Source: Vanessa cardui
Taxonomy: Eukaryota > Arthropoda > Insecta > Lepidoptera > Nymphalidae
DNA: 64,000 nucleotides
Direction: 5' to 3'
NCBI RefSeq assembly: GCF_905220365.1
Contig: NC_061154.1
Span: forward strand, 5,022,001 to 5,086,000
Position numbers and translations under genes: made by a program. Of this stretch, positions 1 through 12,643 are shown in pieces (the stretch's first letter is position 1; each line of letters opens with the position of its first letter). The notes under the pieces were generated by a model, which saw only the letters and a program-made list of their open reading frames with translations, had not been told where the DNA came from and ran no database searches.

Positions 1-392
1 ATCCTACGACCTTGATTTTTTTATAACTTTTTAATCTAAGAATAGTTATGAGATTTAGAGATATAGTTGTTTTATGCAGCAATTGGTAAGATGATATGAT
101 AAGTGTTATTTTACATATAGTGATAATAAGGTGTATCGATACACTACTATCCTGACTTTATAAAAAGTTTGCTGAGTAGATTGTAACTCAAGACAGATCA
201 TGACATAATTTACATCCTGATTCCAGACTCAGCATTCCATCAATGTATGCACCTCAGCATTATTAATTAAATTAGAATTAGAATATTTGTAAGGTAACAA
301 TACGAAGGGAAATAAAAATAAATCAACAAGTTGAAACTTGATAGAATGAGACCATGTGGGTAGGTTATATATATATATATAATTCAATTTCC

Positions 393-446
<54 letters not shown>

Positions 447-545
447 GGAATTTGAATTAACATATTATTGTAGAACGATAGCTGAGTGACGTGTCAAGGC
501 AGTGACTTCACCTCTTAGATTTAGAAAAAAAGCAAGCATCACCCT
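1..545. other. AT-rich non-coding DNA
   Basis: No exon or conserved protein signal is visible. The only structure is the long AT-dinucleotide tract listed separately. If the SCYL2 model is right, this is intron or upstream flank. Confidence 0.6.
371..458. repeat. AT microsatellite inside an inverted repeat
   Basis: An alternating TA tract of about 45 bp (397-442) lies between a left arm at 381-396 (aattcaatttccatta) and a right arm at 443-458 (taatggaatttgaatt). The arms are reverse complements with one mismatch, so the block could form a cruciform or hairpin. Such blocks arise from expansion of a TA core in a small palindromic element or simply from slippage; nothing more can be said from sequence. 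Confidence 0.75.
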
Positions 546-561
546 AGGTTGTCAAACAAAT
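546..561. repeat. Target-site duplication, left copy
   Basis: The 16-bp sequence aggttgtcaaacaaat is repeated exactly at 1114-1129, at the far side of the LINE fragment. This is what target-primed insertion of a non-LTR element leaves. Confidence 0.85.
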
Positions 562-1113
562 CACGGCGTACCACACCCTGTACGAGTATGCTGCGTGGGG
601 GTCCCAGAGGCACATCCTTGCGGCGACTATGGGCGGAGACCTCTCGCTTCCAAGCGTTATCAATGCCATGCTAGGTAGCGAGATGTGCTGGTCAGAGATG
701 CACTCCTTCTGCGAAAGTTTCATGTCGCTGAAGGAAGCCGCGGAGCGGGAGCGGGAAAAGAAGGCCGCCTCGCTCCGCAGAAGACGACCAGGGAGAAGGA
801 AAATACACTACGTGCACCTTCTCCCCCTGCCTCAATAGGCGCCGCAGGGACCAGGGGGGTTTCCCAGTACCCTGGGAATCCCCCCTAAGTGTTGGAGGCC
901 CGTATAGGCGGGCGGAACGTCAGGGCGTCTTGGAAGCATGCGTAAGCGATTCCGTGGCGTCCGCCGAAAGACGGAGAGGGTACCGCTGGTTTTTTAGTGG
1001 GTAAACCCGGTGTACTTGCGCTCGGCGTCCAGAGCTCCGGAGAGCCCCACACACCCCTCCACTTTCCATCACGTAGGGGAAGCGCGTAAGGCGTTTTTCC
1101 AACGAGAAAAAAA
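562..1113 (+). mobile_element. 5'-truncated R1-type LINE, 3' end
   Basis: This 552-bp block is much richer in GC than its surroundings and is bounded by exact 16-bp direct repeats. It opens mid-codon in a reading frame that runs from 563 to a stop at 836-838. The peptide contains TAYHTLYEYAAW, then GGDLSLPSV, then SFCESFMSLKEAAERERE. From knowledge of the family this resembles the extreme C-terminus of R1-clade reverse transcriptases of Lepidoptera, downstream of the RT domain. About 275 bp of 3' UTR follow, ending in a short A-run (1107-1114) at the right duplication. Everything upstream of the C-terminus was lost at insertion, as is typical of LINE 5' truncation. It cannot encode an active enzyme. 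The clade name is by pattern recognition only. Confidence 0.8.
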
Positions 1114-1129
1114 AGGTTGTCAAACAAAT
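1114..1129. repeat. Target-site duplication, right copy
   Basis: Exact repeat of 546-561, directly after the A-rich end of the LINE fragment. Confidence 0.85.
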
Positions 1130-3810
1130 GTGTAACTGTCAGTTGCATTCTTGATGAATTCCGTAATATTTTGTTGGTATATAACTAAAACTTAGGTTAT
1201 CAGTATCAGTCGATATTTATTTGAAATGTTTTAGTGAATGGTCGATTTTAATCTAACAATTTAGAAAAATTAATATAATCACGAAAAACAATATAAGCAC
1301 ACGTCGTTCGTTTAAATTATATTAGAATATCTATATATATCATGTTATTGGGGGAAGCAAACTGTAACTTCGAACATATACAACCTGTTTCCAGTTTAAA
1401 CACTAATATTAATTAAGGATTCAACGCAAATGAACGACCAAACGTAGTTAAGCGGCTTCATTAGTGTGAAATATATCAAAAGTGAAATATTTAGCTTTAG
1501 GGGCCAAGTACGACTTCTTTTGTATCGATTGGTTCCGCGTCCTTAAGGTGTCTGTGTGTGTGTGTGTCACTTGTTGCCTCACACTCGTTGACTCGCAGAG
1601 GATTTTTGGCTGCTTTGAATTGATAACACACCATTATTATTATATTCCAATTTCTCTTACGTTATAATGCTACATTAAATCCATGTATCTATCTCTCTAT
1701 AAAAAACAATCTATTGTTTTGATCGCATATCATACATAACCGCTAAATATTTCGATATTAAATTTGTACCTTAATGGTCGGCGTGTTTCAGTCAAGGTTT
1801 TTGGCTAAACATTATCATGCAATATTTTCGAACGTATAACGCAGCCACAGCATTGCGTGGCCGGCTCCACTCGTATAACTATTTTGTACATCCCAATAAT
1901 ACGCTGAATAATAAAATTTAAAACGTTTATTAACTGAAAATACTATGAAACCCATGTACATGAAATTTATACCAGAAAAATCTGTGCGTTGCGGAGAGTA
2001 CGTCATTATTAGTAGATATTATTATATTATTTATAATTATTCTGTAAATACTGGTAATACTTGTCATCCGCTACAATTTTAAACCATTGATTTGACAAGC
2101 GTGAATTTCCGCAACGAATTCGAGAGTTTAAAAGGCAAATGACATTTTCCGATTTTACCACAGCATTCAAACGAGTACAATAATGACGTAAATAAAAAAG
2201 AGAATATATGATGACAGATATGTACTTAAAAGTGGATTTTATGTCCCTCATAATTATGTTTTGTTATTTCTTAAATTTGTTTTTGCATACGCACACAAGG
2301 TGAAGAAAACTGTTTTCTATCTAAATATTTTACGTATTGATAATAGGTGGAACAACTATTACATCGTCAAGTACCTAGATAATTATCAAACGTATTATTA
2401 TATAAGAAATAAAAAAAAAACAGTTTCATGAAAACTTTGAAAAAGTATATACAAACACACTATTCTTATACAAATACTTTCCTAGTTGAAACGTAAACGA
2501 AGCATTGTGTGAACAATTCTTCTAACATGAGCCCGTGAGTAATGGAACGTTTTTTAGCTGAAGCTTACAATGTGTCGTCTTAACTGTGAGTAATTGTGGC
2601 ACAAGAACCGAATCCTCAGTAAATTAAATACATGGAATTCGAAAAACATTTTGACTTTTGTATAACAAAAATCCATGGACCAAGCACTGTTTATAAAATA
2701 TTTGTAGTAAACCGTTGCCTTAAATAAAAAGGATTTTTCTGAACCTTTCTTTGCTAACTATAGCTAATTTAGATTAATTAACTATTTCTAATTGTTAATA
2801 AATCTACTAATGACTTAGAAAAAAATATATCAAGTTGAGATGATCTAGTAAAAGAAGCTAAAGCGATATCACTGACTTTTCAATTTCCGAACAGATAGGA
2901 CTCGGAAACCTTCAAGTAAAGAGACTACTTACTTCTTAAAGGCTCGCAAAGCATCAGCAAACATGCAATGTTGCAAATGTCCATGACTTTGGTACCAACC
3001 AAATAGTACCAACATAGTACCAACATAGTAGCATTTCATCAGATGAGCCAAATACTCGTTTGCCAACTATGCCATAAAAAGAGATATAGACATGGGATGT
3101 TTTCCAGAGTAAACTTCATCAGTATGAGTTAAACCGTATTGATTAATACTTTATTTACTCATCCTCTGATTCACCCTAACAAAGTATTAAATTACAAAAA
3201 TATATACATATTAAAATTGTAACATAATATTTTTGATAATTTGTGTTAACAACGCAATAAATACTGATTTAACATATTTTGAGTTAAAATTAATTTAACT
3301 TATCACTGCAACTTTTTGATAATTCAATGAGCAAGAGTTCAAATTGATTAATTAAATTTATCTATCAATATATTTCAATTGTCAAAAGTATACGAATGAA
3401 TAAGGCAAATTACTCAATAAAAATATAAAAGAAATAACTAATTTTAGTAGAATTGACATGCCTTTGTAATTTAATTTGTAGTTAAGAATTATTAATGAGT
3501 TATTGGTAGTTTTCTCGCGATAAATTCGAATCAGACAGTTTAATAAGGTGAGAGTCTATTCAAGCATGAAAGTTTTGTAAACAAGGCACTAAGAAAACTA
3601 GGTAGGTAAGAAACTTTAAATGCTCTTTACGATAATGCTTTGTATAAGTTTGTCTGAATAGGTAGTAAGCGTCATCAATTCTACCGCCAAGGATTTTAAC
3701 GGCTTGTCCACTTTATTTATCGGTATTAGTTATATATCTTAGAACCCATGTGTAGTAGCGCAGTAACGTTAAATGCAATAGTTAATATTTCTACCACATA
3801 TGTAAATAAT
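1130..3810. other. AT-rich non-coding DNA
   Basis: Only short open frames without recognisable protein similarity are present. No splice-bounded, GC-elevated exon was found, and I saw no repeat I recognise. Confidence 0.5.
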
Positions 3811-3812
3811 TC

Positions 3813-4108
3813 GAGATGGCCCAGTGGTTAGAACACGTGCATCTTAACCGATGATTGCGGGTTCAAACCCAGGCAAGCACCGCTGTTTCATGTGCTTAAT
3901 TTGTCTTTATATTTCATCTCGTGCTCAGCGGTGAAGGAAAACATCGAGAGGAAACCTGCATGTGACAAATTTCATAGAAATTCTGCCACATGTGCATTCC
4001 AACAACCCGCATTGGAACAGCATGGTGGAATATGTTCCAAACCTTCTCCTCAAAGGGAGAGGAGGCCTTTAGCCCAGCAGTGGGAATTTACAGGCTGTTG
4101 TTGTTGTT
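3813..4108 (+). mobile_element. tRNA-derived SINE, copy 1
   Basis: The head carries RNA polymerase III promoter boxes: an A-box-like tggcccagtgg and a B-box-like ggttcaaaccc. A body about 200 bp long follows, closing with a 'cagcagtgggaatttacagg' motif and a GTT-repeat tail. The same sequence recurs at 10708, 16915, 22275, 24003, 57241 and 19700. The design matches tRNA-derived SINEs of butterflies (the Metulj type of nymphalids is the one I would compare first). It has no coding capacity; the open frame across it is incidental. Confidence 0.85.
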
Positions 4109-4980
4109 ATGTAAATGATATGTACATCAATATAAGTTGTGGAAACATTCTGCTACTGTTCGGATACACTCTTACACTTAGCGTACAAATTTACAGTACC
4201 ATTGTCTGTGGTACAAATGTCTCTCAGGTGATTTCCTTCGTTTAATTAGTAATTAAAAAAAATAGAACAATATAGAAAGTTAATACTGATTATATCTAGC
4301 CAGATTTCATTCGGTAAAACCTTTAAAATAACTAACAAACAAACGTAGCCCATACCTATATGCGATTTTCTTACGTTTCTGCTCGTCTACATTTAATTAA
4401 CTTTAATTCTGCTGGGTCTTGTAATTTTTAAAACGAACTCAAATATTGTCTCCCTGACTCAGATTTTAATTAAAGCTTAAGGGAAAATTTGCCGTTTTTT
4501 TTGTAATATCAAAATTGAATTTATTATCAAATATTATATTATTAAAATCCCATTTTGATAACATGTACATTTGCGAATCTGAACACTTTTCATTTAACAA
4601 AATTCGATACTCTATTATTGATATAATGATGCCTGATTGAGTTGACGTATAGTTTCTTTATCTCTCGTCTCATATATTCTGAGAACCATCTCATCCGACA
4701 TATTCTTACATCTAGTACTATAATAGACGAATATTGACGGTACAGTATTTTACTATTTACTGGATAAGTCCAGTTTTACTATCAACGAGAAAGAGTGTGG
4801 CTATTACTTCTTCGGATTTCATTGAAAATTCCGAATCGATAAAGTATTGAAAAATTTAATTCCAAAAGTCTCTACTTAATTGTACTTGCCCGGGCTTGAA
4901 TCCGCAAACTTAGTTTAATATTCTCCTGTTCCCGTATTCTCCTAGTGTCTCAACTCAATACTTACTATATATACTAGTTT
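4109..4980. other. AT-rich non-coding DNA
   Basis: Nothing recognisable beyond base composition. Confidence 0.5.
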
Positions 4981-5152
4981 TTTCGCATTTTAGGGTGTCG
5001 GATGTCATGTGTTAGCCAAAAAAAGTAGCCTATGTCCTTTGTTCACATTTGATTCATACCAAATTTCATCATATTCGGTTGAGCGATTTAGTAGTGAAAG
5101 AGCGACACACAGAAAAAGTTACTTTCACATTTATAATATTAATATAGATTTA
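4981..5152 (+). mobile_element. Interspersed repeat ending ...ttataatattaatatagat, degenerate copy
   Basis: It shares a run of blocks with the better preserved copy at 19247-19460: gtcatgtgt.agccaaaa, agtagcctatgtcctt, caaatttcat, cggtt.agcg, and agttactttcacatttataat. It lacks the CTAG...cgcccgcggcttcgctcgcgt head. Elements of this type are scattered through lepidopteran genomes; the class (Helitron-like or SINE-like) is unclear to me. Confidence 0.7.
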
Positions 5153-8100
5153 ATTAAAGCAGAATTTCAACAATCAATTAATTTTAGTGAGTGATCTACA
5201 CTGCCCGTAAAAATTGGGTCATTGGCTGTATCTTTTAACTAATCGTGGATACTAAAATGCTATCTCCCATGTGCCTTGTGAAATATAACAAAATATAGAG
5301 TAGAATAAGTAGTGATGAAATTACTTACTTAGTCTCTTCCAAAACACAAAGCCCAACCGCGACCAATATTTCATAAAATAGCTCAATTAGTCAAACATGA
5401 TTCTCATTTAAAACAAAAGACGATAAGAAATATACCAGTCTTATTACAGACACAAGGGAAATAACAGCATAGTTAGATAGGAATGGCTATTGTCATAAAC
5501 AAAAGCAATGCTGATATTAAAATATGTTTTCCACAATTTAATCAATCCATTTTCTACACCTCGAGATCTAAGCTTCGTTATGCTCTATTATTTTAAAATT
5601 CAAATTTCGAATTCTAATTTTTTAAATGTCGAACTCTCAATATGATTTTTTATCAAATATATATAAACTATACTACTACTTAATCTTTATGGAATTTATT
5701 TAATTAAAACTGTAGTATACTTATATTTGGCTTTTTTTCGGTATACATTATATACTGTAAAACGGATTTGGATACTAACGGCGGATGAGATGAGCAGAGC
5801 GGAGATGGCGGTTATGATTTTGTTCACATTACTTAATTTTATTTATTAGATCGTTTTTTTTATTTTTTCTTAATTTTCTTATCAAAAGGGAGATGTGGGA
5901 GAGAGAGAAAGTGCTATTAAATTTCCCATTTAAACATGAATATCTTTATGTAACAAATACATTAATTCGTTCAGTCTAAATGACAATCTATTTATTTATT
6001 TATCATAATGAAATGAAGAACGGATTAAAAAGCGTTTTATGTAAATTGCAATTTGGATTATAAAACAATAGAGATTATTACAAGTGATTCGTATGAATGA
6101 TAAAAACATGCAAACGGCGTAATCAATTAGTTGCAGTAGTGCAGTGCGGTCGTATCGATAACTCGATAGTCGATAAGAATTATATTATACAAGCGACCCG
6201 CCTCAGCTACGCTGGAGTGAAAATTAAAAGAAATCTTAAAGAAGAAAGAAGCATTAAAGGGACAGAGAAAGCGATATTGTTTTATTCGATGTAGTGATTT
6301 ATTGAAATTATAAACCTTACCTGACATCAAATTTTACTCTGCAGAGTCGAATATCAACTAAAAACAAACATGCTACAGATAAGTTAGAACTGACTCTGTT
6401 GAACTTAAGCGCCCTCTAGCAAATAGTGGAGACTACAAGTCAGCCATGAGCCGACTGAAGGAATATCTAAGAAATAAGTTTCTAAGTCGTAACTTTTAAG
6501 TGCCAGTCAAGAACGTATGCAAATGTGACAAAATTTTTATAATATATCGATTATACAATATATATTTAATAATTATAATTATTTATTGATTGTACAATGT
6601 AACTCGTGTCAATAATAGAAGTAAAATTGTCTATTTCTGCTATTTTTGACAAAGCTGTAGTGACAATAGCCAAGCACGAAATTTTTGGATGCTACGATCA
6701 TCATAATTGTGATGGACTAATAATTACTTACTCACATTTTAAACTATTAAATTGTCATGCCCATCTTGTGTCCATGTCTTTTTTATATTCCTTTATTTAT
6801 CTCGTATAAAATATAATAAAAAATAGGTAATACTTTAAAAGCATAAGAGCAATCACTTAATAAAATTCCAACATTTGCCACATCGTAGCGACAATTTTAG
6901 GACAAATAAAACTTTACGGTTACCGACCACCATTATCGTAAAAGGATCTTTATCCGAGGTCGTAAAATTGCCATTTGTCTCATAAAAATACCACAAATAT
7001 TTACCACGCTTTATATTAGCTTCCTCGTATTAACTAACAAAGTCATTTTGTAAGATTTTAGCCTTCAATTAAATAGTTTGTCGAACCGAAATTGATTTTG
7101 TACTTATGTACGTGATTCGACAACGCAGTTTGCTGCCATCAAACTGATCCAATAATAGCAATATGTTGTATATGGATTATTGTAATATGTTCTCTTGGTA
7201 ATTTTTTGTCAATTGTATGCTATAGCGAAGCTTGTGAGCGTAAGTTTGTACTCTCAATTATTCTAGTCCAAAGCAACGGATGTACTATAGGACATAGATC
7301 AGTAGCATAACCATTAAATTACGAGTCTCTTTAATAGAGAGATTATTAAGATTCAATGTTCTGGTTGAAATTTTTTTTCGAGGATTTACAAGAAAAAATT
7401 TTATGATGTTCTTGCACAACTTACAAGCTATCACGACATGCACAAATTTCATTATTTTAATTGATTAGCACGTTTATAAAATACTTATTTCGATGTAGAT
7501 CAGTAGACTTATATTTGAGTTTCTTAAAAATTATAAGATTTTATAATCTTTATCTTTTTTGTATTATGTCGCAAATAAATCAATAATGAAAAAAAGATGT
7601 AAGGTATGATTATTAAAATTTATTTCCAAAATCGATAACAGAAACATAACATCACTATTGAAGTAATTATATTGTGTAAAAAGTAAAAACCTTTGTTCAA
7701 AGTGGAGATTACAAATAGCAATAATCCTGTTGTACTATTGTGTGTTGTGCATTAGCGATATTAATGAAGTCATTAATATCGATTAATTATTATATTTAAT
7801 AAGTATTAATAAAGAAAGAAATAATGTAATTACATTATACCTAATGTTAATAACATATACATTGTACGGATTAGAAGTTAATATCTTTCAAACTCAGATA
7901 CGCACAAATTTTTTTTTTTCAAATAAGTAGTTTAGGTACGTTGGAGATTATTAAAATATAATAATCCAGCTTCAGTTACATTACTTTGACAGAAACCTTT
8001 TCACTGTTATATGTAATATCGGATTTAGTAAAGATAGTGGTAGCCTTAAAATGTATTTGATCAAACTAGTTGAAAAAATGTAATGTATAGAAGAAATTTT

Positions 8101-10006
8101 CAATTCTAAAAACCAAGTTTTAAAAATTTATATAGGGTTTTTTTATATCGCGTGGTCATAAAAATTTTGATTAAGATTATGTTATGTAAACAAACAAACC
8201 GTTACCTGATTCCTGACACGCAACTCTATATCACTTTTTCCTCCATTTTACTTTTTAATCAAACTTGAGTCCAAAAATTAACCAATGGCAAAGACGTAGT
8301 CTTAGTGCGATTGGTGCTTACCAGACTTGCAAAGCGCTACTACGAAATACAATTATACTTCAATATTTTTTGTTATTATTAATGACCTAAATAAATATAT
8401 ACAAATCACGTTTCAAAAAGATTTACTCTGCAAAATTCGATATACGGCATTGTGTTGAGAATTCTAGAGCCATTAAATATTTTGATCAGTAAGTCAATTT
8501 AGATCAACTTTCAGTTTGCATAAAGCATTTCATAATTCTTTAGGTTTCTTTAGTTACATCAAAGTTTGAGAAGCGACAGGCAACTTCATGAAAAATTTAT
8601 GAATTTTGTGGGTGTTCACTACAAGCGTATATTTAGTTCGCATCTCGCAAATTTATTCAATTTGTTGAAGCGATCATTTAAGAAACATGTAACATAAATG
8701 TGCAATATTTCGTAACAAAAATGCATGCATTTTGCATAACATAACCGTGAAATAAATAAATACAGAATAATTAAATAGCATGTTTACAATAAATGCGCTT
8801 AAGGAAAAACTTAGCGTGTCTACTGTACTTGTTTTGCGAGATTTTTTTCTGAAGATCGTCTGTTGTATAAATATAAAACAACTGACGATGTGAAGAAAGA
8901 TGACTTGAGAAATCAGTGAACTATCATCATAGTCGAAACCATCGTCACCGTACAGCCAATCGCAGGCCAATCCCGCGTGGTGGAAGGTGCGCCAAAGTTC
9001 GAAGCTCTCCGCCTTTTAAATCCAGTCCCGTCACTTTTGTTAGCTCATTGAAATTATTGAAACGTTTTTATAAACTGAGGTAGAACCTTTCAATTACTCT
9101 TATACATACTTGAGGACTTTCAAAGAATTGACTAAATTCCCCTCCAGTTATAAGGTGTAAAATTTGTGTCAGAATTGGGGACAGTAATAGCACAAAAGAA
9201 GTTGCGACTATCACATTTAGCACATATTATAATGTTTTAGAATGTTTTAGAAACATAAATGAAAATAGTTGAATGCGTAAGATGTGATAACATTGAATAA
9301 ATTTTATTTATGCATCGCAAAACACCATAGTGTTGTTATTAAAGGGTTGTTATGGTGAATGAGCCAGCTACTACAGTTACATACCGTGGTTATTTCTTTG
9401 TTTACATCTCTCCAAATAATTATTCTAAAACACTCCTAATATAACCTGTAATAAAACCTAATATAATATATTTAAATTATTATTATACCATAATATCATT
9501 TACTAGACAATTAAGTATACTTTTACTATTAACATTTTCATCAAAGTTATGTAACACAAATATGAGGGAAAATTTTATCTTTCCGTCAAATATCGTCAAT
9601 GGCAGTATTATCGTTTATGATTCGTTACGGTTAGCGTAAAATGCCGTACGTACGTACGTACGTTTTTAATACTTATGATAAAATTTATGTCCTGCGTTTT
9701 GTACTACTTACTAATTTACACGTTTATTTACTTTTTTTATTCAAAATATATTTAGCTCGTTTGTAAATTTTGTAATGTCACAATATAAAATTATTTGCTA
9801 TTTTTATATACCTACAAAAAATCCCAGGTATAATAATTCGATTATTACCTTTAAAATTTTATATTTAACAAAAGTACTAAAAACGAATTATAAAAACTCA
9901 ACACACACAAAATACCTAAATATACCAATAGTAAAGTAGTAATAATATAGTAAAAAAATTTCCTTTAAACATTAAAACCTTATTTATATAAAACCTTTTT
10001 TCACAG
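5153..10006. other. Probable intron upstream of SCYL2 exon A
   Basis: AT-rich, with short open frames only. I searched for an upstream exon that could supply the SCYL2 start and glycine-rich loop region and found none. A cgta repeat (9645-9663) and a pair of CCAAT boxes (8953-8972) are the only features noted. Confidence 0.45.
9645..9663. repeat. Short CGTA tandem repeat
   Basis: About four units of the tetranucleotide cgta in a row. Confidence 0.8.
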
Positions 10007-10231
10007 GAATGCTCGGTGTTCTTCTTCGACAAACGGATAGCGGACAAACTATACAAACCCAAAAGGAAAGAGAGCATGCTCGATCGGATAAAGGCTTGCG
10101 TTAACATGCTGGATAGAATGCGCCATCCGAGGATGCTACAAATCATTCATTCACTTGAAGAGGGACAGCATACTCTGGCGTTTGCATCCGAATCTGTATA
10201 TGGAAGCCTCCACAACATTCTGGCTTGGCAT
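10007..10231 (+). CDS. SCYL2: SCYL2 exon A: N-lobe of the kinase-like domain
   Basis: Residues 1-75. The acceptor is ttttttcacag and the donor gtaagt; the exon is exactly 75 codons, phase 0 at both ends. It encodes ECSVFFFDKRIADKL, then a helix with MLDRMRHPRMLQIIHSLEE, then TLAFASESVYGSLHNIL. These match the beta-3 strand, the alpha-C region with its 'L.RLRHP' signature, and the hinge of SCYL2. The upstream part holding the initiator Met and the glycine-loop equivalent is missing, so this is not the first coding exon. The Lys in FDKR is at about the place of the beta-3 lysine. Confidence 0.93.
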
Positions 10232-10707
10232 GTAAGTATCGTATGAATTAAAAATAAACTACAATCTTGAAAATGACGAGTATATTTCATGATTTGTTTC
10301 ATCTTTTTCCTTAGGTATGTTATCCTAAATTGTAATTGAATATTCCTGGAAAAAATATGATATCATTTGACTCTAAATAACATAAATTTGAGGAGAGCCT
10401 GTGTTATGGACACAGCCATGTGTTTTACGTGAGTAAGAGACGATAAGACATAAACTTAATGGATATTATTTTCTCTAAACGGATATTATATTATTATACA
10501 TATATGCCTCATGATCTTTATTGTTTAGATGATGAATTTAACCCTATCCAAAGCAAGTCTATCTAATCACTATCAACCTGAGTCCTATTACAATGACTTT
10601 TACTCTCCGCTTTACATTACTTATGTATCTAGGCAATGAAAAGTCTAACATAGTCCAAATACGTTTTATCCGCCTGATCTTCTAATAGCACACGAGAACC
10701 CTGGATC

Positions 10708-10998
10708 CGTTAATTTCCCACTGCTGGGCGAAGGCCTTCTCTCCCACTAAGGAGATGGCTTGGAACATATTGCACCACGCTGTTCCTATGCGGGTTGGCG
10801 GTATGCACATGTGGCAGAATTTCGAGGAAATTAGGCACATGCAGGTTTCCTCATGATGTTTTCCTTTACCGCCGAGCACGAGATGAATTATGAACACAAA
10901 TTAAGGACATATATATATATAGTGGTGGTCGCCTGGGTTTAAACCCGAAATCATCGGTTCAGTTGCACGCGTCCTAACCACTTGGCCATCTTAGCTCT
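10708..10998 (-). mobile_element. tRNA-derived SINE, copy 2
   Basis: Reverse-strand copy of the 3813-4108 family. The B box reads on the minus strand near 10935-10950 and the A box near 10976-10992. The 'cccactgctggg' end motif is at 10717. It has diverged from copy 1 and contains a short TA expansion in the body. Confidence 0.8.
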
Positions 10999-12595
10999 CT
11001 CAATAGCCAATAGTTCAACTAGATCTTACGCGCACAGAAAACAATGTGGAATTTCCTTCCAGCGTCTTCATTTCCTGACCATTATAGTCCAGGTCCTTGA
11101 AAACACTGTATAAGCATCTTCTAGACAAACGTGTTCCATATTTGACTACCACGAGCTTACCATCAGCTATGATAAGGGTCAAGAAAACGTATGGCCGTAT
11201 CAACCATACACGAACTAGATACACGATGATATAGCTTATTGAAGAGCGTTGGTCAACATTTGGTTATTTATTTTATATTTTCTTGAATATTTATAAAATA
11301 TAACACTTCGAAATTCAAAACGAACACCGAAGCCTCTTCTAGTCAAAATTCAATGAAAACGTATGTATTGCAGCGAAAAGATCTCAGAATACTAGAGATT
11401 CCCTCTCCGTGTGCGACGCATCACATTCCTCACTCAACGTTATAAATTCTTTGATGCTGCGCTTATCGATTTGTGTACGTATTTAATTTTCCATGTAGAT
11501 GATATACGATGTTATGAATCAAATTTAAAGACGTATTCACATGAAAAAAAATATAACTTGACTTTTGACTAATGGCCTTTCGGCATTCATATGATACATA
11601 AATATCAATTGTAACTTAAAAACTCTTAGTTATCAATAGGTCATATTGCGTCTTAATTTGTAAGTTGAGATACTGCTATAAAGGGACCACTGTTTGCATC
11701 GTTAATACTATAGTCACGTAATGATAATGGTACAGAATTCTTCGAAAGACTACCAACAATTAATGTTTTAATATAATTTCCTCTGCCAAACAAGCATTGC
11801 ACCTGTTTCGGAGAATTTCCTTAGCATTTTTGAAGGTCACTCCTCTACGCCAGAACAGTAGGTACTAGTTTATGGAAACACTAGCACCACCGATCGCCGG
11901 CTAAAAGGGCCCGGCTTCGCACTGATGCAATTCTGATATTAATATATTACTATACTACAACATTTTTCTCGTTTCTTTCCTATATTGTCCGTGTATTATA
12001 TACTGCCTGTTATAATAATCTATCTCTCGAATCACAGTTTCTATAAAAAAAAAACGAATCAAAATCCGTTACCTAATTTCAAACTTCTAAGCATACATAG
12101 GGATAGACGACGGTAAGAGACTTTTATACTATGTAATGATTATACGTTATAAAATTAATCGAATAATTCAAGTCTTGTTACAATCTTTTATACCCACTTT
12201 GTACGACATAAATTATTTATGAATAAATCAATTGCAATTAATTACTTGGAAATGCCCTATTGAGGTTTCGGTTATCCACTGCCGCCCTCTTCAGATTATC
12301 GGTCCTTTGATATATGTAATCAGCCTATTGTCCACTACAGTCTGCTAATTTTGCAAGCTATGTCGATAATCATTCTCCGGATAACCTCTTAAACTAAATA
12401 CATGATAACACAGGGAATCTGTGATTATCAATTAAACGTATTCTACATTGTATGTATTTCGCTTTTTTCAACGCATCATATTAATACAATATCACAGCAT
12501 CATAAGCATCAATTAACATTTATTATATATATATATATATATAATTAACTAATTAACTTATATATAAATAAAGTGAATTAAATAATTAAATAATT

Positions 12596-12643
12596 ACTTA
12601 AGAGTTAATTAAATAAATATATTATTTAATTAACTCTTAAGTA
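12596..12643. repeat. Perfect AT-rich palindrome
   Basis: Left arm acttaagagttaattaaat, a 9-nt spacer, and the exact reverse complement. The base pair just outside is also complementary, giving a 20-bp stem. It could be a solo small inverted-repeat element remnant. Confidence 0.85.

Noticed and set aside
3892..4245. 117-codon open frame (and similar ones at 17035, 22425, 10682 and 57240)
   Set aside because: Each lies across a tRNA-derived SINE copy, and similarity between them is at DNA level over non-coding repeat sequence.
6097..6330. Overlapping open frames on both strands
   Set aside because: Short, with no similarity and no splice context.
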